Below are positions 43,952-53,219 of a stretch of DNA of 64,000 bases, one piece after another. Position 1 is the stretch's first letter. Every line of letters starts with the position of its first letter. The translations under genes and the position numbers were made by a program. A model generated the notes under the pieces. That model was not told where the DNA came from. It made no database searches and was given only the letters and a program-made list of their open reading frames with translations. The stretch covers positions 1 through 64,000 of the forward strand of contig CAZZIU010000015.1 in assembly GCA_964654545.1 (NCBI GenBank), written 5' to 3'. This DNA comes from JABMOV01 sp964654545. GTDB taxonomy: Bacteria; Fidelibacterota; Marinisomatia; Marinisomatales; JABMOV01.

Positions 43952-46051
43952 TTAGACAGTATCATCGGCGAGAACAAAATTGGCTCGTTGCTTTTCAAAC
44001 AACACCTCCAGGACACGAATCTTTACAAAACTTCCAAGTTGATAATGAACATTGGATTTGCGATCCTTCAACATATACTCTTCTTCCACGTATATGAAAT
44101 CACCATTTTCCAGCGTATCAACCGGGACCAATCCTTCTGCCATTGTGCCATCCAATTCAACAAAGAATCCATGCTGAATCACGCCTGAAATTATACCTGA
44201 AAACGTTTTTCCTATTTGAGTCTGTAACCAGCGCAATTGCTTGATACGAATATATTCTCTTTCTGCAGCAAGGGCTTCTAGCTCCATTTTATTGGATTGA
44301 TTACATGCCGACTGAAAATAATCGGTTAACTCTTTTTGTTTAGGTGAAACGCCCGTTAAAATTGAGTGGATACGACGGTGGACTATTAAATCAGGGTATC
44401 TACGAATGGGTGATGTGAAATGGGTGTACGTGGGGAATGCAAGTCCAAAATGTCCTCTATTATTTGTGGAATATTGTGCTTTCGTCATGGACCGTAATGC
44501 CACCGATTCAATAAGACTTTTGTGAGGAGAATTTTCAATATCCTCCAAAATATTCCTAATGTCCTTTGAAGTGCTGTGAGCGATATTTTTATTTAGTTCT
44601 GGGTGAATTCTGCTTAGCAGCTGAACCAGGTTCTTTAGATCAGCTTCCTTTGGTTTCTCATGAACGCGAAATACAAATGGTTTTATTTTTCCATATTTAT
44701 CCGCCACCAATCGATTGGCTAGCAACATACATTCCTCAACCATTCGGTGGCTAAAAAGACGCTCCTTATGGGAGATTTCCAGAGGAACACCTGATTCTCG
44801 CAGTACAAATAGTGGTTCCGGAATGTCAAAATCTATACTTCCCATTAATTCCCGCTGCTTTTTCAACACCAAACACACTCTTTTCAAAGCTTCCAATTGC
44901 CGAGCGAGCGGGTGTTTCTTCTTTCCATCAAGAATTTCCTGCACATCCGTATATGTGAATCTGCAATTGCTCCTAATGACAGACTTATAAGCAGTAAAAT
45001 CAATAACATCTCCTTTCCTGTCCAATTGAATTTGAACAGAAAAAGCCAATCGGTCTTCATTCGGTCTCAAGGAACATAAATTAGACGAGAGACTGTCCGG
45101 TAGCATGGGGACCACTCCCTCTGTAAAATAGACCGAAGTGGATCGTTCATAGGCCTCACGATCAAGTGCAGATCCCTGACGCACATAATAAGATACGTCA
45201 GCAATATGCACTCCAATGGTCCAGCCGGATTTGGACTCAACAATTGAAATAGCATCATCAAAATCTTTGGCATCCTCCGGGTCAATGGTAAAGCTTATCT
45301 GTTTCCTTATGTCTTTTCGGTTTGGTATTTCCGATTGGATTGTTTTCTGAGAAAATGAATTTGCAATAGTGTCCGCTTCTGATGGATAGGACCGATTAAA
45401 ACCATACTTTTTAACGATATATTCAAAATCATTTGCTGGGTTTTTAGAATCACCGATCACCGATACGATTTTCACTCGAATTGGACTGAGCACTGAACCC
45501 CAATCCACTACGACTGTTTCTACTAAATCGCCTGATTTTATTTCACGTTTTTTGCCGTTGATTATTTGAATGCCCCGTTCTGGTGTTACCGGGTATACAT
45601 TAAGCATCGGTCGCCGGTTTTCATTGTATAATGTTCCAGTGAATCGATCGGTCGAACGTTTTATAATCTCAACTATCGTTCCTTTTCTGCGCTCTAATGT
45701 CGATCCTGGCGTTAATTTGACGCGAACCAAATCCCAATGCACGGCGCTGTTTAATTGCCGCCTTCCTATGAAGATATCTTGGCCCCCATCATCTGCCAAT
45801 ACAAAACCAAACCCTTTTTGAGTGAGTACCAGCTTCCCGGTGCACTCCTGTTGTCGCATTGAAACTGTATATCGGTTTCCTTTTACCAGTCGCAATTTGC
45901 CTTCTTGTAATAGTTTGTCGAGTGAGACCTGAACCTGTTGCCTATTTTGGGAGGATAGATTTAATCTATTCATAAGATCACGAACACGGTAGCTGTTTCT
46001 GGTATGCGATTGAAGAAAAGCATAAACCTTATTTTTCAATGATTGAGCCAA
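43952..46051 (-). CDS. rnr: Ribonuclease R
   Basis: 699 residues from TTG 46051 with AGGA upstream. A winged-helix N terminus, two cold-shock/OB domains (GTGKGFGFVLADD-like GFGFVLADDGG near 76), the RNB domain with catalytic DPEDAKDFDDAIS near 261 and HIADVSYYVR, and a C-terminal S1 domain (GVIQHGFFVELDG near 622). It is a 3'-5' hydrolytic exoribonuclease that degrades structured RNA. The start is only one base past the Omp85 stop, so it is co-transcribed with the outer-membrane operon. Confidence 0.95.
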   Translation of the reverse strand: MAQSLKNKVYAFLQSHTRNSYRVRDLMNRLNLSSQNRQQVQVSLDKLLQEGKLRLVKGNRYTVSMRQQECTGKLVLTQKGFGFVLADDGGQDIFIGRRQLNSAVHWDLVRVKLTPGSTLERRKGTIVEIIKRSTDRFTGTLYNENRRPMLNVYPVTPERGIQIINGKKREIKSGDLVETVVVDWGSVLSPIRVKIVSVIGDSKNPANDFEYIVKKYGFNRSYPSEADTIANSFSQKTIQSEIPNRKDIRKQISFTIDPEDAKDFDDAISIVESKSGWTIGVHIADVSYYVRQGSALDREAYERSTSVYFTEGVVPMLPDSLSSNLCSLRPNEDRLAFSVQIQLDRKGDVIDFTAYKSVIRSNCRFTYTDVQEILDGKKKHPLARQLEALKRVCLVLKKQRELMGSIDFDIPEPLFVLRESGVPLEISHKERLFSHRMVEECMLLANRLVADKYGKIKPFVFRVHEKPKEADLKNLVQLLSRIHPELNKNIAHSTSKDIRNILEDIENSPHKSLIESVALRSMTKAQYSTNNRGHFGLAFPTYTHFTSPIRRYPDLIVHRRIHSILTGVSPKQKELTDYFQSACNQSNKMELEALAAEREYIRIKQLRWLQTQIGKTFSGIISGVIQHGFFVELDGTMAEGLVPVDTLENGDFIYVEEEYMLKDRKSNVHYQLGSFVKIRVLEVLFEKQRANFVLADDTV

Positions 46052-46052
46052 T

Positions 46053-47393
46053 TTATATCCTATTTGTAAATATTATGTGAAATTTCCCATCGGAAATTAT
46101 ATCATCTTTGCCAAGTCCCCATGTTATGGAGATTATTGATTGTCTGGAGATTTGACTATATCCCATACCATAGCCCACCATTCCACTGGAGAAAATTGGT
46201 GCGAATCCAATGTCAATAAATGAAAATATTCTTGAATTGGATTGGGTATAGTTTCCCTCAAAAGCGAAGATTGAAACCCAATCTGCATGAAATATATCTT
46301 CCTGATATCCCCGCAAAAGATTGCTTCCACCAAAATATATTTTTTCTCCGACTGGTAATCTATCAAGCGTCGTGGATGACCCTTGAAGGGAAAGTTTTGC
46401 TTTGGTCCCAAAAGTAGTGTTTAATGGAATATATACCTCGGAATCCATTGTCAAATGTGCAATTGTTGACGATTCATTACTCTCAAATATGCCAACGCGC
46501 AATTGAGTATCCAATGATAATCCTCTTCTGGGGAGCCACCGGTTATCCATGGAGTAGTACGTGTGGGTTATTACCATGGAATTTTCTCGTGTCGCAGGCA
46601 CGGCGAGTGAGTCACCTTTGCTCGTTGGCATAACCCGCGAGGATGCGTATCCCAGATCCCATCTACCCATTTTTGCGGTATGATAAAGTACTTGCCCCAG
46701 TTTATCGGTCCGTACAAATAATCCGGCTCGCAAATCCTGTTGAAATTGGATTTTCCCTCCAATGGCTGATCCTAAAATAAATGATTCTTCCATTCCAATT
46801 TTCAATGTCTGGCTTTCCGTCTCGTACCGTTGCCAGCGGAGATCAAAAGAACCACCTGTTTTCCATGCGTTTTCAACGTGCGCTTCTAATTCACCTACCA
46901 TGTCAACTGAATTATTTTTATGACGGGATGCTCCAAGGATTCCCTTAACTGTGCTTGAGAAGTTAGTCTCAGTATAAATCTGTGCTGCAATTTTATGAGG
47001 TTTTAGTCTACCAACAATCAATCGACTCTCATTTGATAAATATGGGTAACGGAAAAGTACTTGATCAAACATCTGCTGAATAACTTTCATATCTTTTTTT
47101 CCAATAAGACTGGAAAAATGACGGTATTGGGTTTTGTTGTTCAGAATTCCATCATTCATAAAGACAAGAGAATCCAGCGATGAATTGAAATTTTGTACAA
47201 CATACATGGCAGTGTTATTATTCAATCCAACCAAAGAATAACCAAGATCCAGTCTCCCCGTACGTTCAAGTATAACTTTCAGTGTATCCTCTACAGCACT
47301 ATTAATATTAACGGATACAGTATCTTGTCCATGCAATGGAAATAGCAGGCATATACAGAATAGTGATTTAAAAATATGCACGTACTTCCCCAT
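46053..47393 (-). CDS. Omp85-superfamily outer membrane barrel
   Basis: 446 residues if started at ATG 47393, which overlaps the end of the upstream gene by 26 bases; no strong binding site is seen and other starts are possible. A signal peptide (FCICLLFPLHGQ) is followed by about 120 residues that could hold one POTRA-like unit, and by alternating hydrophobic strands. KIYFGGSNLLRGYQEDIF near 360-380 matches the conserved GG...RGY loop of Omp85/BamA-TamA/FhaC. The C terminus ends in ...HIIFTNRI. It is smaller than BamA and the role (insertion, secretion or lipid transfer) is unknown. Confidence 0.75.
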   Translation of the reverse strand: MGKYVHIFKSLFCICLLFPLHGQDTVSVNINSAVEDTLKVILERTGRLDLGYSLVGLNNNTAMYVVQNFNSSLDSLVFMNDGILNNKTQYRHFSSLIGKKDMKVIQQMFDQVLFRYPYLSNESRLIVGRLKPHKIAAQIYTETNFSSTVKGILGASRHKNNSVDMVGELEAHVENAWKTGGSFDLRWQRYETESQTLKIGMEESFILGSAIGGKIQFQQDLRAGLFVRTDKLGQVLYHTAKMGRWDLGYASSRVMPTSKGDSLAVPATRENSMVITHTYYSMDNRWLPRRGLSLDTQLRVGIFESNESSTIAHLTMDSEVYIPLNTTFGTKAKLSLQGSSTTLDRLPVGEKIYFGGSNLLRGYQEDIFHADWVSIFAFEGNYTQSNSRIFSFIDIGFAPIFSSGMVGYGMGYSQISRQSIISITWGLGKDDIISDGKFHIIFTNRI

Positions 47394-50300
47394 TAAAAGA
47401 AATAAAATTTGTGTATCTTGCATTATCAATAACAAGCAGTGTTGAGTAAATGGATAAATTGCTACCTATTCTTATTTCTGAAAAAAGAGAAAATTTTAGA
47501 GATTTACCCAGTGGTAAGCCACGATTTGCCTCAGGTGGGATAGAAATCAGGTCAGATTTGTCGGTTTTTGTCCAATCCATGGTGAGCTGCAAACGATTAC
47601 TGGTTTTAAAATATCGGGTAATATCCCATCTCATACCCCAGAAATTGATGGTATAATCCCCTACTAGTTGATCCCCCGAATCATGACCGTAGGAAAGGAA
47701 ATATTTCATTATCCAGTCGCGATTGCCTTCCCATTGCGGGCCTCCCTCAATCCACCACCCTGTAACAGTTCTATTTCGTGATTGGGAAAAAGTGGATGTA
47801 TTTTCATAAAAATGATTCTCACCCCGTTGTATCCATCGCCAGTCATTGTTAAGTGGTTCCTGCCATTCAATACTGGATAGTGTGAATGATCGCAAATCAT
47901 TTCCCCTTGGGTCCGTACCAATTAAATCACTTTTTTGCCGGTAACGTCCCTGTATTCTTCGTCTGGATTGATAGTCAGAATAAGTAATCTCTTGTCTGAT
48001 TTGCCAAGATTCCCGGCTTACATTCGGTGAAGATAATTTTGAATTAAAGGACGGGAATCCAGATTCAGCACCATTGTATTTCAAGTCAATTTCCGTTAAC
48101 GAGGAATAGGCTTTCAGGAAGTCTGTCGTTAGTTGCGCGCCATTAATTCGAAAACGTGAAAGGGATTCAATTTGGGTGATAGGTTTGCGATCGCCGATAA
48201 AAGCGGTATATGCAATGTAGGAGCCGTTTGGATCAGGTATATACTCATTGTAAATAGGATCATATCGGTACTGACCAAGACCAGTCCCTACTGAATCGTA
48301 TACCAATCCACGTTGTTCGGTAAAGGTCTGTTCAGAACGCAATGTAATCTCAACCTTGATTGGTGAACTTGCGTTGTTGTAGCGCCCGTTGATATTCATC
48401 ATGGAATAATTCAGCGAAGGTTGGTCCGTCTGGAAATAATCCACGACTCTTTTTCGTAATTGCATATTTCCTGACCATCCAGACCGAGAAGATTTAGAAA
48501 CATCCAGTTCACCAAATAAACCTGATGAAACAGTATCCAATACAGCTGTCGACGTATCTAGATTGGCGTAATCCGTACGTTTCCCAATTTTAATCATGGA
48601 TTTAATTTCATTTTTTTCCATGTCAATCCCGGCGGTTTGCCATACATACTTGCTTCTCGAATGGTCATGTTCCCATTGGATCCCTATAAACGGATGCCAA
48701 TCACCCGGCAGCACTTTCATTTCGCTTTCCCATTGCTCATACAGTGATGACTTTTGCTCCACACGGTTATAATTACCCATCAATAGTGGTACCCACTTTG
48801 ATCCATATTGACCACGGGAGTACCAGCGCTTTTTTTGGTTTTTACCCTGGAGATAGTCCGATTTTCCTAGTTCAAGATTATTTTCATCATGATGTATTTT
48901 CAATTGTCCATCGATTAGCTGCTCTTTAGCAGGTGTCCATGTTCCAAATGTATTCCATTTTCGCGAAAAATTTGCTTCCCGATCACGAGCTAACTGATGA
49001 AAATCTTTAGTGCGACCCCAAATCAGAAATGAATAATCCCAATTTATTTTTCGCAAAAGCGGTAATTCCTGACCATTAATTTTTCCTTTATACCCAATCC
49101 CACGATTGTCTTCATCGTCCCTTGTTGATAATTGATTTTTATCATAGTTTGATAAGCCCAGCTCCCCAGAAACAGTGATATATTTCCCTCCATTTGATTG
49201 ACCTATGACATGAAAAATTTCTTCCGTTTGAGGTGCGATTAATCTTTTCCCTGGTGAGTAGAGATCCATCGTGCCAGTTCGCATCTCCACATTCACGTAT
49301 TCAAAATACAATTTGCCGGTATCTGATATTTTTTTTGCGTAGGCACCATTTATCCCATCAAAATGGAATGAAACCGAATAACGATCCAAACTGGTATCAG
49401 GATTCAAATCCCAGTACACATAATGGCCATCGATTAATACATATTTACCATTGCTATCTAAAATGCCGGTCTGGGTGGTGATGGTGCTATCACCGGATGA
49501 TTTCAACAACTGTACCGTCTCAGAAGGGATTTGCTGTAATTCAGTGGAAAAATTATCCTGTTCGCGTAACCAGGAAAATGTGATTTGTTGGTTCTCATTT
49601 TCATATGAAACTTGTGAGCCAAGAATATTTCTCGAATAATTAAAGTCAGAATACTGGTATTCCATATAGATATCTGCATCGGAGTGAATAATATGTCGCG
49701 GATTAAAGGTTAGTTCACTTCGACTATAATCAATGATGTAATCATGGTTTTCACCGCGCGTAAGCAATTTCCCGTTCAGGTAAATTTTTTCTGTTCCTGC
49801 CAGGACAATTATATCTCGGTTTCCAGTCCTCGATGTTAAGAAATATGGTCCCTGACGTCCATCTTCTCCTTTTTGTTCAATTGTATTGAATTCACCTTCA
49901 CTACCGGCAAAAACAGCCTGTGAAGACCATTGTTCTGAATGAAACTTGGTTAAGAGGCCGGTAAGTTTGCGATCTACTGTCAAGTATTTTCCAGAATTGA
50001 ATTGCAGATCAACATCACCTGCTTCCACCGAGAAATGTGGGTGTGTCACCTCGATATACACTTTATCCAATTCATCTAATGTTTGCGTATTCCCTTCTGG
50101 TTGAATTGGAATGTCTCTATCCGTCAATACCCCATTCAAAAACAAATCATCACCCAGTTGGCCTTGAACCAGAAATTGTAGTCCTCCGGAAAAATCATTT
50201 CCCCCAAGAGGTGAAATGCCAATACTTCGAAAGAGAGTTCCGCTTGATACCAACAATTCCTGGGATGATGTAGGTCGGATTTGAGTGTGATCAATTTTTT

Positions 50301-50643
50301 TTTGGACCAATGAATCTTCCGCAAGAAATGGTAAATATGTATACAATGGTCCCACAGTTAATGGAATTGACTGGGATTGGTACGACACAACTAAATCGCC
50401 ATCCAATGGTTCAGACAGAATCAGATGCCCTTTTATTGGGTCAATTGAATAATTGGTAAACCAGTTTCCCTGATAGAAACATTGCACCGATGACTCAATG
50501 ATAGGTGCATGTGAAAGAATCACAGTTGAAACGGATGCATCTAAAGCAATAGTATCCTTGTGTGCAACCGATTGACCGAATGCTAAACTGGTGCGACTAC
50601 AAATTAGTATTGCGATAAAAAAAAGTTTACTGCGCAAATACAT
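47368..50643 (-). CDS. Large outer-membrane protein of unknown function (1091 aa)
   Basis: 1091 residues with a signal peptide (1-23). Two modules with the pattern 'YxIDYxxGxLxF...I...Dx(I/V)xxYQ' occur, at about 60-90 and 285-335 (NYSIDPIKGHL and DYIIDYSRSEL), and GDDLFLNGVLTDRDIP near 164-180, HFSVEAGDVDL near 203-213. The rest is a series of alternating strands that ends in an aromatic residue (RAYF), as in outer membrane barrels. Similar sequences occur as uncharacterised surface proteins in FCB bacteria. It overlaps the genes on both sides, so it is co-translated with the beta-propeller and the Omp85 gene. Confidence 0.65.
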   Translation of the reverse strand: MYLRSKLFFIAILICSRTSLAFGQSVAHKDTIALDASVSTVILSHAPIIESSVQCFYQGNWFTNYSIDPIKGHLILSEPLDGDLVVSYQSQSIPLTVGPLYTYLPFLAEDSLVQKKIDHTQIRPTSSQELLVSSGTLFRSIGISPLGGNDFSGGLQFLVQGQLGDDLFLNGVLTDRDIPIQPEGNTQTLDELDKVYIEVTHPHFSVEAGDVDLQFNSGKYLTVDRKLTGLLTKFHSEQWSSQAVFAGSEGEFNTIEQKGEDGRQGPYFLTSRTGNRDIIVLAGTEKIYLNGKLLTRGENHDYIIDYSRSELTFNPRHIIHSDADIYMEYQYSDFNYSRNILGSQVSYENENQQITFSWLREQDNFSTELQQIPSETVQLLKSSGDSTITTQTGILDSNGKYVLIDGHYVYWDLNPDTSLDRYSVSFHFDGINGAYAKKISDTGKLYFEYVNVEMRTGTMDLYSPGKRLIAPQTEEIFHVIGQSNGGKYITVSGELGLSNYDKNQLSTRDDEDNRGIGYKGKINGQELPLLRKINWDYSFLIWGRTKDFHQLARDREANFSRKWNTFGTWTPAKEQLIDGQLKIHHDENNLELGKSDYLQGKNQKKRWYSRGQYGSKWVPLLMGNYNRVEQKSSLYEQWESEMKVLPGDWHPFIGIQWEHDHSRSKYVWQTAGIDMEKNEIKSMIKIGKRTDYANLDTSTAVLDTVSSGLFGELDVSKSSRSGWSGNMQLRKRVVDYFQTDQPSLNYSMMNINGRYNNASSPIKVEITLRSEQTFTEQRGLVYDSVGTGLGQYRYDPIYNEYIPDPNGSYIAYTAFIGDRKPITQIESLSRFRINGAQLTTDFLKAYSSLTEIDLKYNGAESGFPSFNSKLSSPNVSRESWQIRQEITYSDYQSRRRIQGRYRQKSDLIGTDPRGNDLRSFTLSSIEWQEPLNNDWRWIQRGENHFYENTSTFSQSRNRTVTGWWIEGGPQWEGNRDWIMKYFLSYGHDSGDQLVGDYTINFWGMRWDITRYFKTSNRLQLTMDWTKTDKSDLISIPPEANRGLPLGKSLKFSLFSEIRIGSNLSIYSTLLVIDNARYTNFISFNGEVRAYF

Positions 50644-51460
50644 AAATATGGTTGTTGGCCAACATGTAAATCACCTGATTGGATACAGCGGTATCCACAG
50701 GATTTTCCAGTGGAAATTTACCTGTACCTGATGATATCTCCACATCTTCATATTGGCCTTTATTACCAAGCGCTAACCAACGATTTTTGAACGGGATTAA
50801 ACTGGTTGCGTTTGGTATTGAGAGGATGTAATTCTTTACAATTCTACCCGTCGCACTATATTCTATGATTCGGCCATTACAATACAATAACCCCAGGTTA
50901 CCGGTCGCGTTTGTAGATAGATCACGGATACATTCCGATGGATAATCATTGACGAATAAATCAATGAATTTGACAGGATCCCAGTCAGAGAGGTTTCTTC
51001 TCCATATCAACCCACGATCTCGTGAAAGGAGAAAGACATTACCCGAAACGTCGCTGACAAGTTGATCAGGATAAACTTCTGTATGTCGCTCTTTAGAAAT
51101 TGGTTGGAGCTTTCGATCAAACCAGGCAATTGTGTTAGCCATTTTATCAGACACAATCAGTTCAAGGCCGTTTGTAGCGATGTCAATCGGGTCACTAAAC
51201 GATAAATCGTCGTACCCTATTCCCCCCGATTCATTGCGAATATTCCCCATTGCATCCAGCCGAATGATAATACCGGTTTCCTTATCCAAAAGATAAATGT
51301 CTTTAAGAGGATTTACTGCGATCCGATCCCATTCCACAACCGGTGGATGATTTGTAATGGTAATAGAGATCAGTGGCTGAAATTCAGGAATCTGTCCCTG
51401 AATTATGGAAAAAGCAGCTAATGCAGCTACTTTATAAAGAATTTTCCTGATTTGATTCAC
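50627..51460 (-). CDS. Secreted beta-propeller (NHL-like) protein
   Basis: 277 residues from GTG 51460, overlapping the lgt end by 29 bases. A short signal peptide (about 1-22) is followed by about five to six repeats of the form 'DxxGNxxLLxRDRG..' (NPLKDIYLLDKETG, SDVSGNVFLLSRDRG, STNATGNLGLLYCNG), as in NHL/beta-propeller lectins. A catalytic site is not visible; such propellers usually bind other proteins or sugars. It overlaps the 1091-residue protein gene by 17 bases, so the two products are probably made together. Confidence 0.6.
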   Translation of the reverse strand: MNQIRKILYKVAALAAFSIIQGQIPEFQPLISITITNHPPVVEWDRIAVNPLKDIYLLDKETGIIIRLDAMGNIRNESGGIGYDDLSFSDPIDIATNGLELIVSDKMANTIAWFDRKLQPISKERHTEVYPDQLVSDVSGNVFLLSRDRGLIWRRNLSDWDPVKFIDLFVNDYPSECIRDLSTNATGNLGLLYCNGRIIEYSATGRIVKNYILSIPNATSLIPFKNRWLALGNKGQYEDVEISSGTGKFPLENPVDTAVSNQVIYMLANNHIYVFAQ

Positions 51461-52256
51461 CGGGATTAAACGGATTGTATAAAAAATATGTTCCGATCCC
51501 TATGATCAATATGGAAATGATTTGCGCACCTGAAAACCAGGCAATATACTTATCGTTGGTACGAATGAATTCAATCAAAAATCTTTCACATCCGGCAAAA
51601 ATCAGGTATGTGAAAAACAACCCACCAGTGTTCTTAATATGAAGTCGCTTTTTCCACAAAAAACCAAATATTGCCAACGCCAGTACTAATTCATACAATT
51701 GCGTCGGATGAACCGCCAAGACTCCAGGTTCAAATCCACTCAAATCAATCCATGGGTAATAGGTGGCAAAAATGTCATATGTGGATGGTGGCAGTCCATT
51801 TTCGAATGGAATTCCCCAGGGTAAATGGGTCGGCAGGCCATAATCATCACCAACCAAAAAGCACCCTATTCGACCGATACCATAGCCTAATATGAGCATG
51901 GGTGCAACGATATCTCCGAACATCAACCATGGCAAATTGGCTTTGCGTAGAACCATGGTAACACCAAGCGTGCCACCAATCAAACCACCATAAAAAACCA
52001 GTCCGGCCCCACTGAAGATCATACCGATTGGATCGTTCACCACTCGACCAAAATTTTCCAGTAAATAATAGATTTTCGCTCCCAGGATGCCTCCCACCGC
52101 AGCCGCAAATACAATATCTGATGCTATTTTTCTATCGTATCCCAGTCGCTTCATCTCGCGGTCCAATAAGTAGAAACATGAATAGAAAGCAATAACCAGC
52201 ATAAATCCAAATGAATGGATTTTAAGGGGACCTAATTCTAGAATTGTAGGATACAT
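51432..52256 (-). CDS. lgt: Prolipoprotein diacylglyceryl transferase
   Basis: 274 residues from ATG 52256 (TAATG overlap with the upstream gene, AAGG just before). Several transmembrane helices and the family segments SFGFMLVIAFY, YGGLIGGTLG, GYGIGRIGCFLVGDDYG (near 141-157) with the Arg of the signature, and HPTQLYELVL. It attaches diacylglycerol to the lipobox Cys of lipoproteins; the lipoproteins in this window are possible substrates. Slightly shorter than E. coli Lgt (291). Confidence 0.95.
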   Translation of the reverse strand: MYPTILELGPLKIHSFGFMLVIAFYSCFYLLDREMKRLGYDRKIASDIVFAAAVGGILGAKIYYLLENFGRVVNDPIGMIFSGAGLVFYGGLIGGTLGVTMVLRKANLPWLMFGDIVAPMLILGYGIGRIGCFLVGDDYGLPTHLPWGIPFENGLPPSTYDIFATYYPWIDLSGFEPGVLAVHPTQLYELVLALAIFGFLWKKRLHIKNTGGLFFTYLIFAGCERFLIEFIRTNDKYIAWFSGAQIISILIIGIGTYFLYNPFNPGESNQENSL

Positions 52257-53128
52257 TATACCTTGCTGCCGCAATTATGGCAAAATTTTGCCTGCTCTTT
52301 TAATTTGACTCCACATTCCGTGCAATAGTGGAATTGGACATTTTTCTTTACGGATTTTGGTTCTTCGACCATAGTACTTGCTGATTTTTCACGATTTTTG
52401 CTATACAGAACACCAACTGCTCCCACAACCGCAAACAACATCACTAGAGGTTGCCAAATGGGTAATGTGTGCCGTTTTGGGGCCACATTCATGGAAGGTT
52501 CACCTCTTTCCATTGGAGCGTTCCCACCGGAAGCCAACATTTCCTGCAAATACTGGATACTGGTTTTTGATGTGGGATTGGTATACGAAACAGTTACTGT
52601 ATATTCTGTATTCGCGGTTAAATCGGGAATATGGAATCGACTGAAGCTGAGTCCATGCTGATCATCGAATTCTTCAGCTCCCGTTTTGTCCAATAAAAAA
52701 TTTTCAGCGGCTGCCGGATGATTCAAAACCAGGTGAATATTTGCCATGTCATCTTCAAATTTCATACTGTAGGTAAATGTTCTTTGTTTTTCGTGTGGAT
52801 TGAAGGGAACAAAAAAAGCAAATACACGAAATTCTTTATCTGTAACCGGAATGCTGACCCATGATTCGCCGTTGCGATCTTTTATAGGTAACAATTCAAG
52901 GTCATTGGCATTTGCAGATGTACTTTTCACCAAAAACACTGAATCAGAATTTGTAGGGACCATGAATGAGAATGATTTCGATTCATCAATCGACGCAAAA
53001 GTACCGTCGAACTCAACCATGACACCTGGATAATAATATTCTGGATAAACTATAACACCTAATTCGTCGATGTTTTGTGCTGAAAGCATTGCCAGAAACG
53101 ACAATACAATAATTAGATATATTTTCAT
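52256..53128 (-). CDS. Membrane protein with exported domain and zinc ribbon tail
   Basis: 290 residues. A signal peptide (1-17, ...LSAQ) and an exported all-beta domain (about 20-205) precede one transmembrane helix (about 222-242). The cytosolic tail has a zinc ribbon with Cys269, Cys272, Cys283 and Cys286 (CTEC, CHNC). The layout links a periplasmic sensor-like domain to a cytosolic zinc ribbon. The function is unknown. It starts the lgt operon, and its last base is shared with the lgt start. Confidence 0.7.
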   Translation of the reverse strand: MKIYLIIVLSFLAMLSAQNIDELGVIVYPEYYYPGVMVEFDGTFASIDESKSFSFMVPTNSDSVFLVKSTSANANDLELLPIKDRNGESWVSIPVTDKEFRVFAFFVPFNPHEKQRTFTYSMKFEDDMANIHLVLNHPAAAENFLLDKTGAEEFDDQHGLSFSRFHIPDLTANTEYTVTVSYTNPTSKTSIQYLQEMLASGGNAPMERGEPSMNVAPKRHTLPIWQPLVMLFAVVGAVGVLYSKNREKSASTMVEEPKSVKKNVQFHYCTECGVKLKEQAKFCHNCGSKV

Positions 53129-53219
53129 TTTTCTCATAGTTATTAGATTTTCTGATAAGTTAAAATTTACAGAGAAAAGGGTTTTAAATTATTGATTAAT
53201 TGAAGGATTTTATTCTTAT

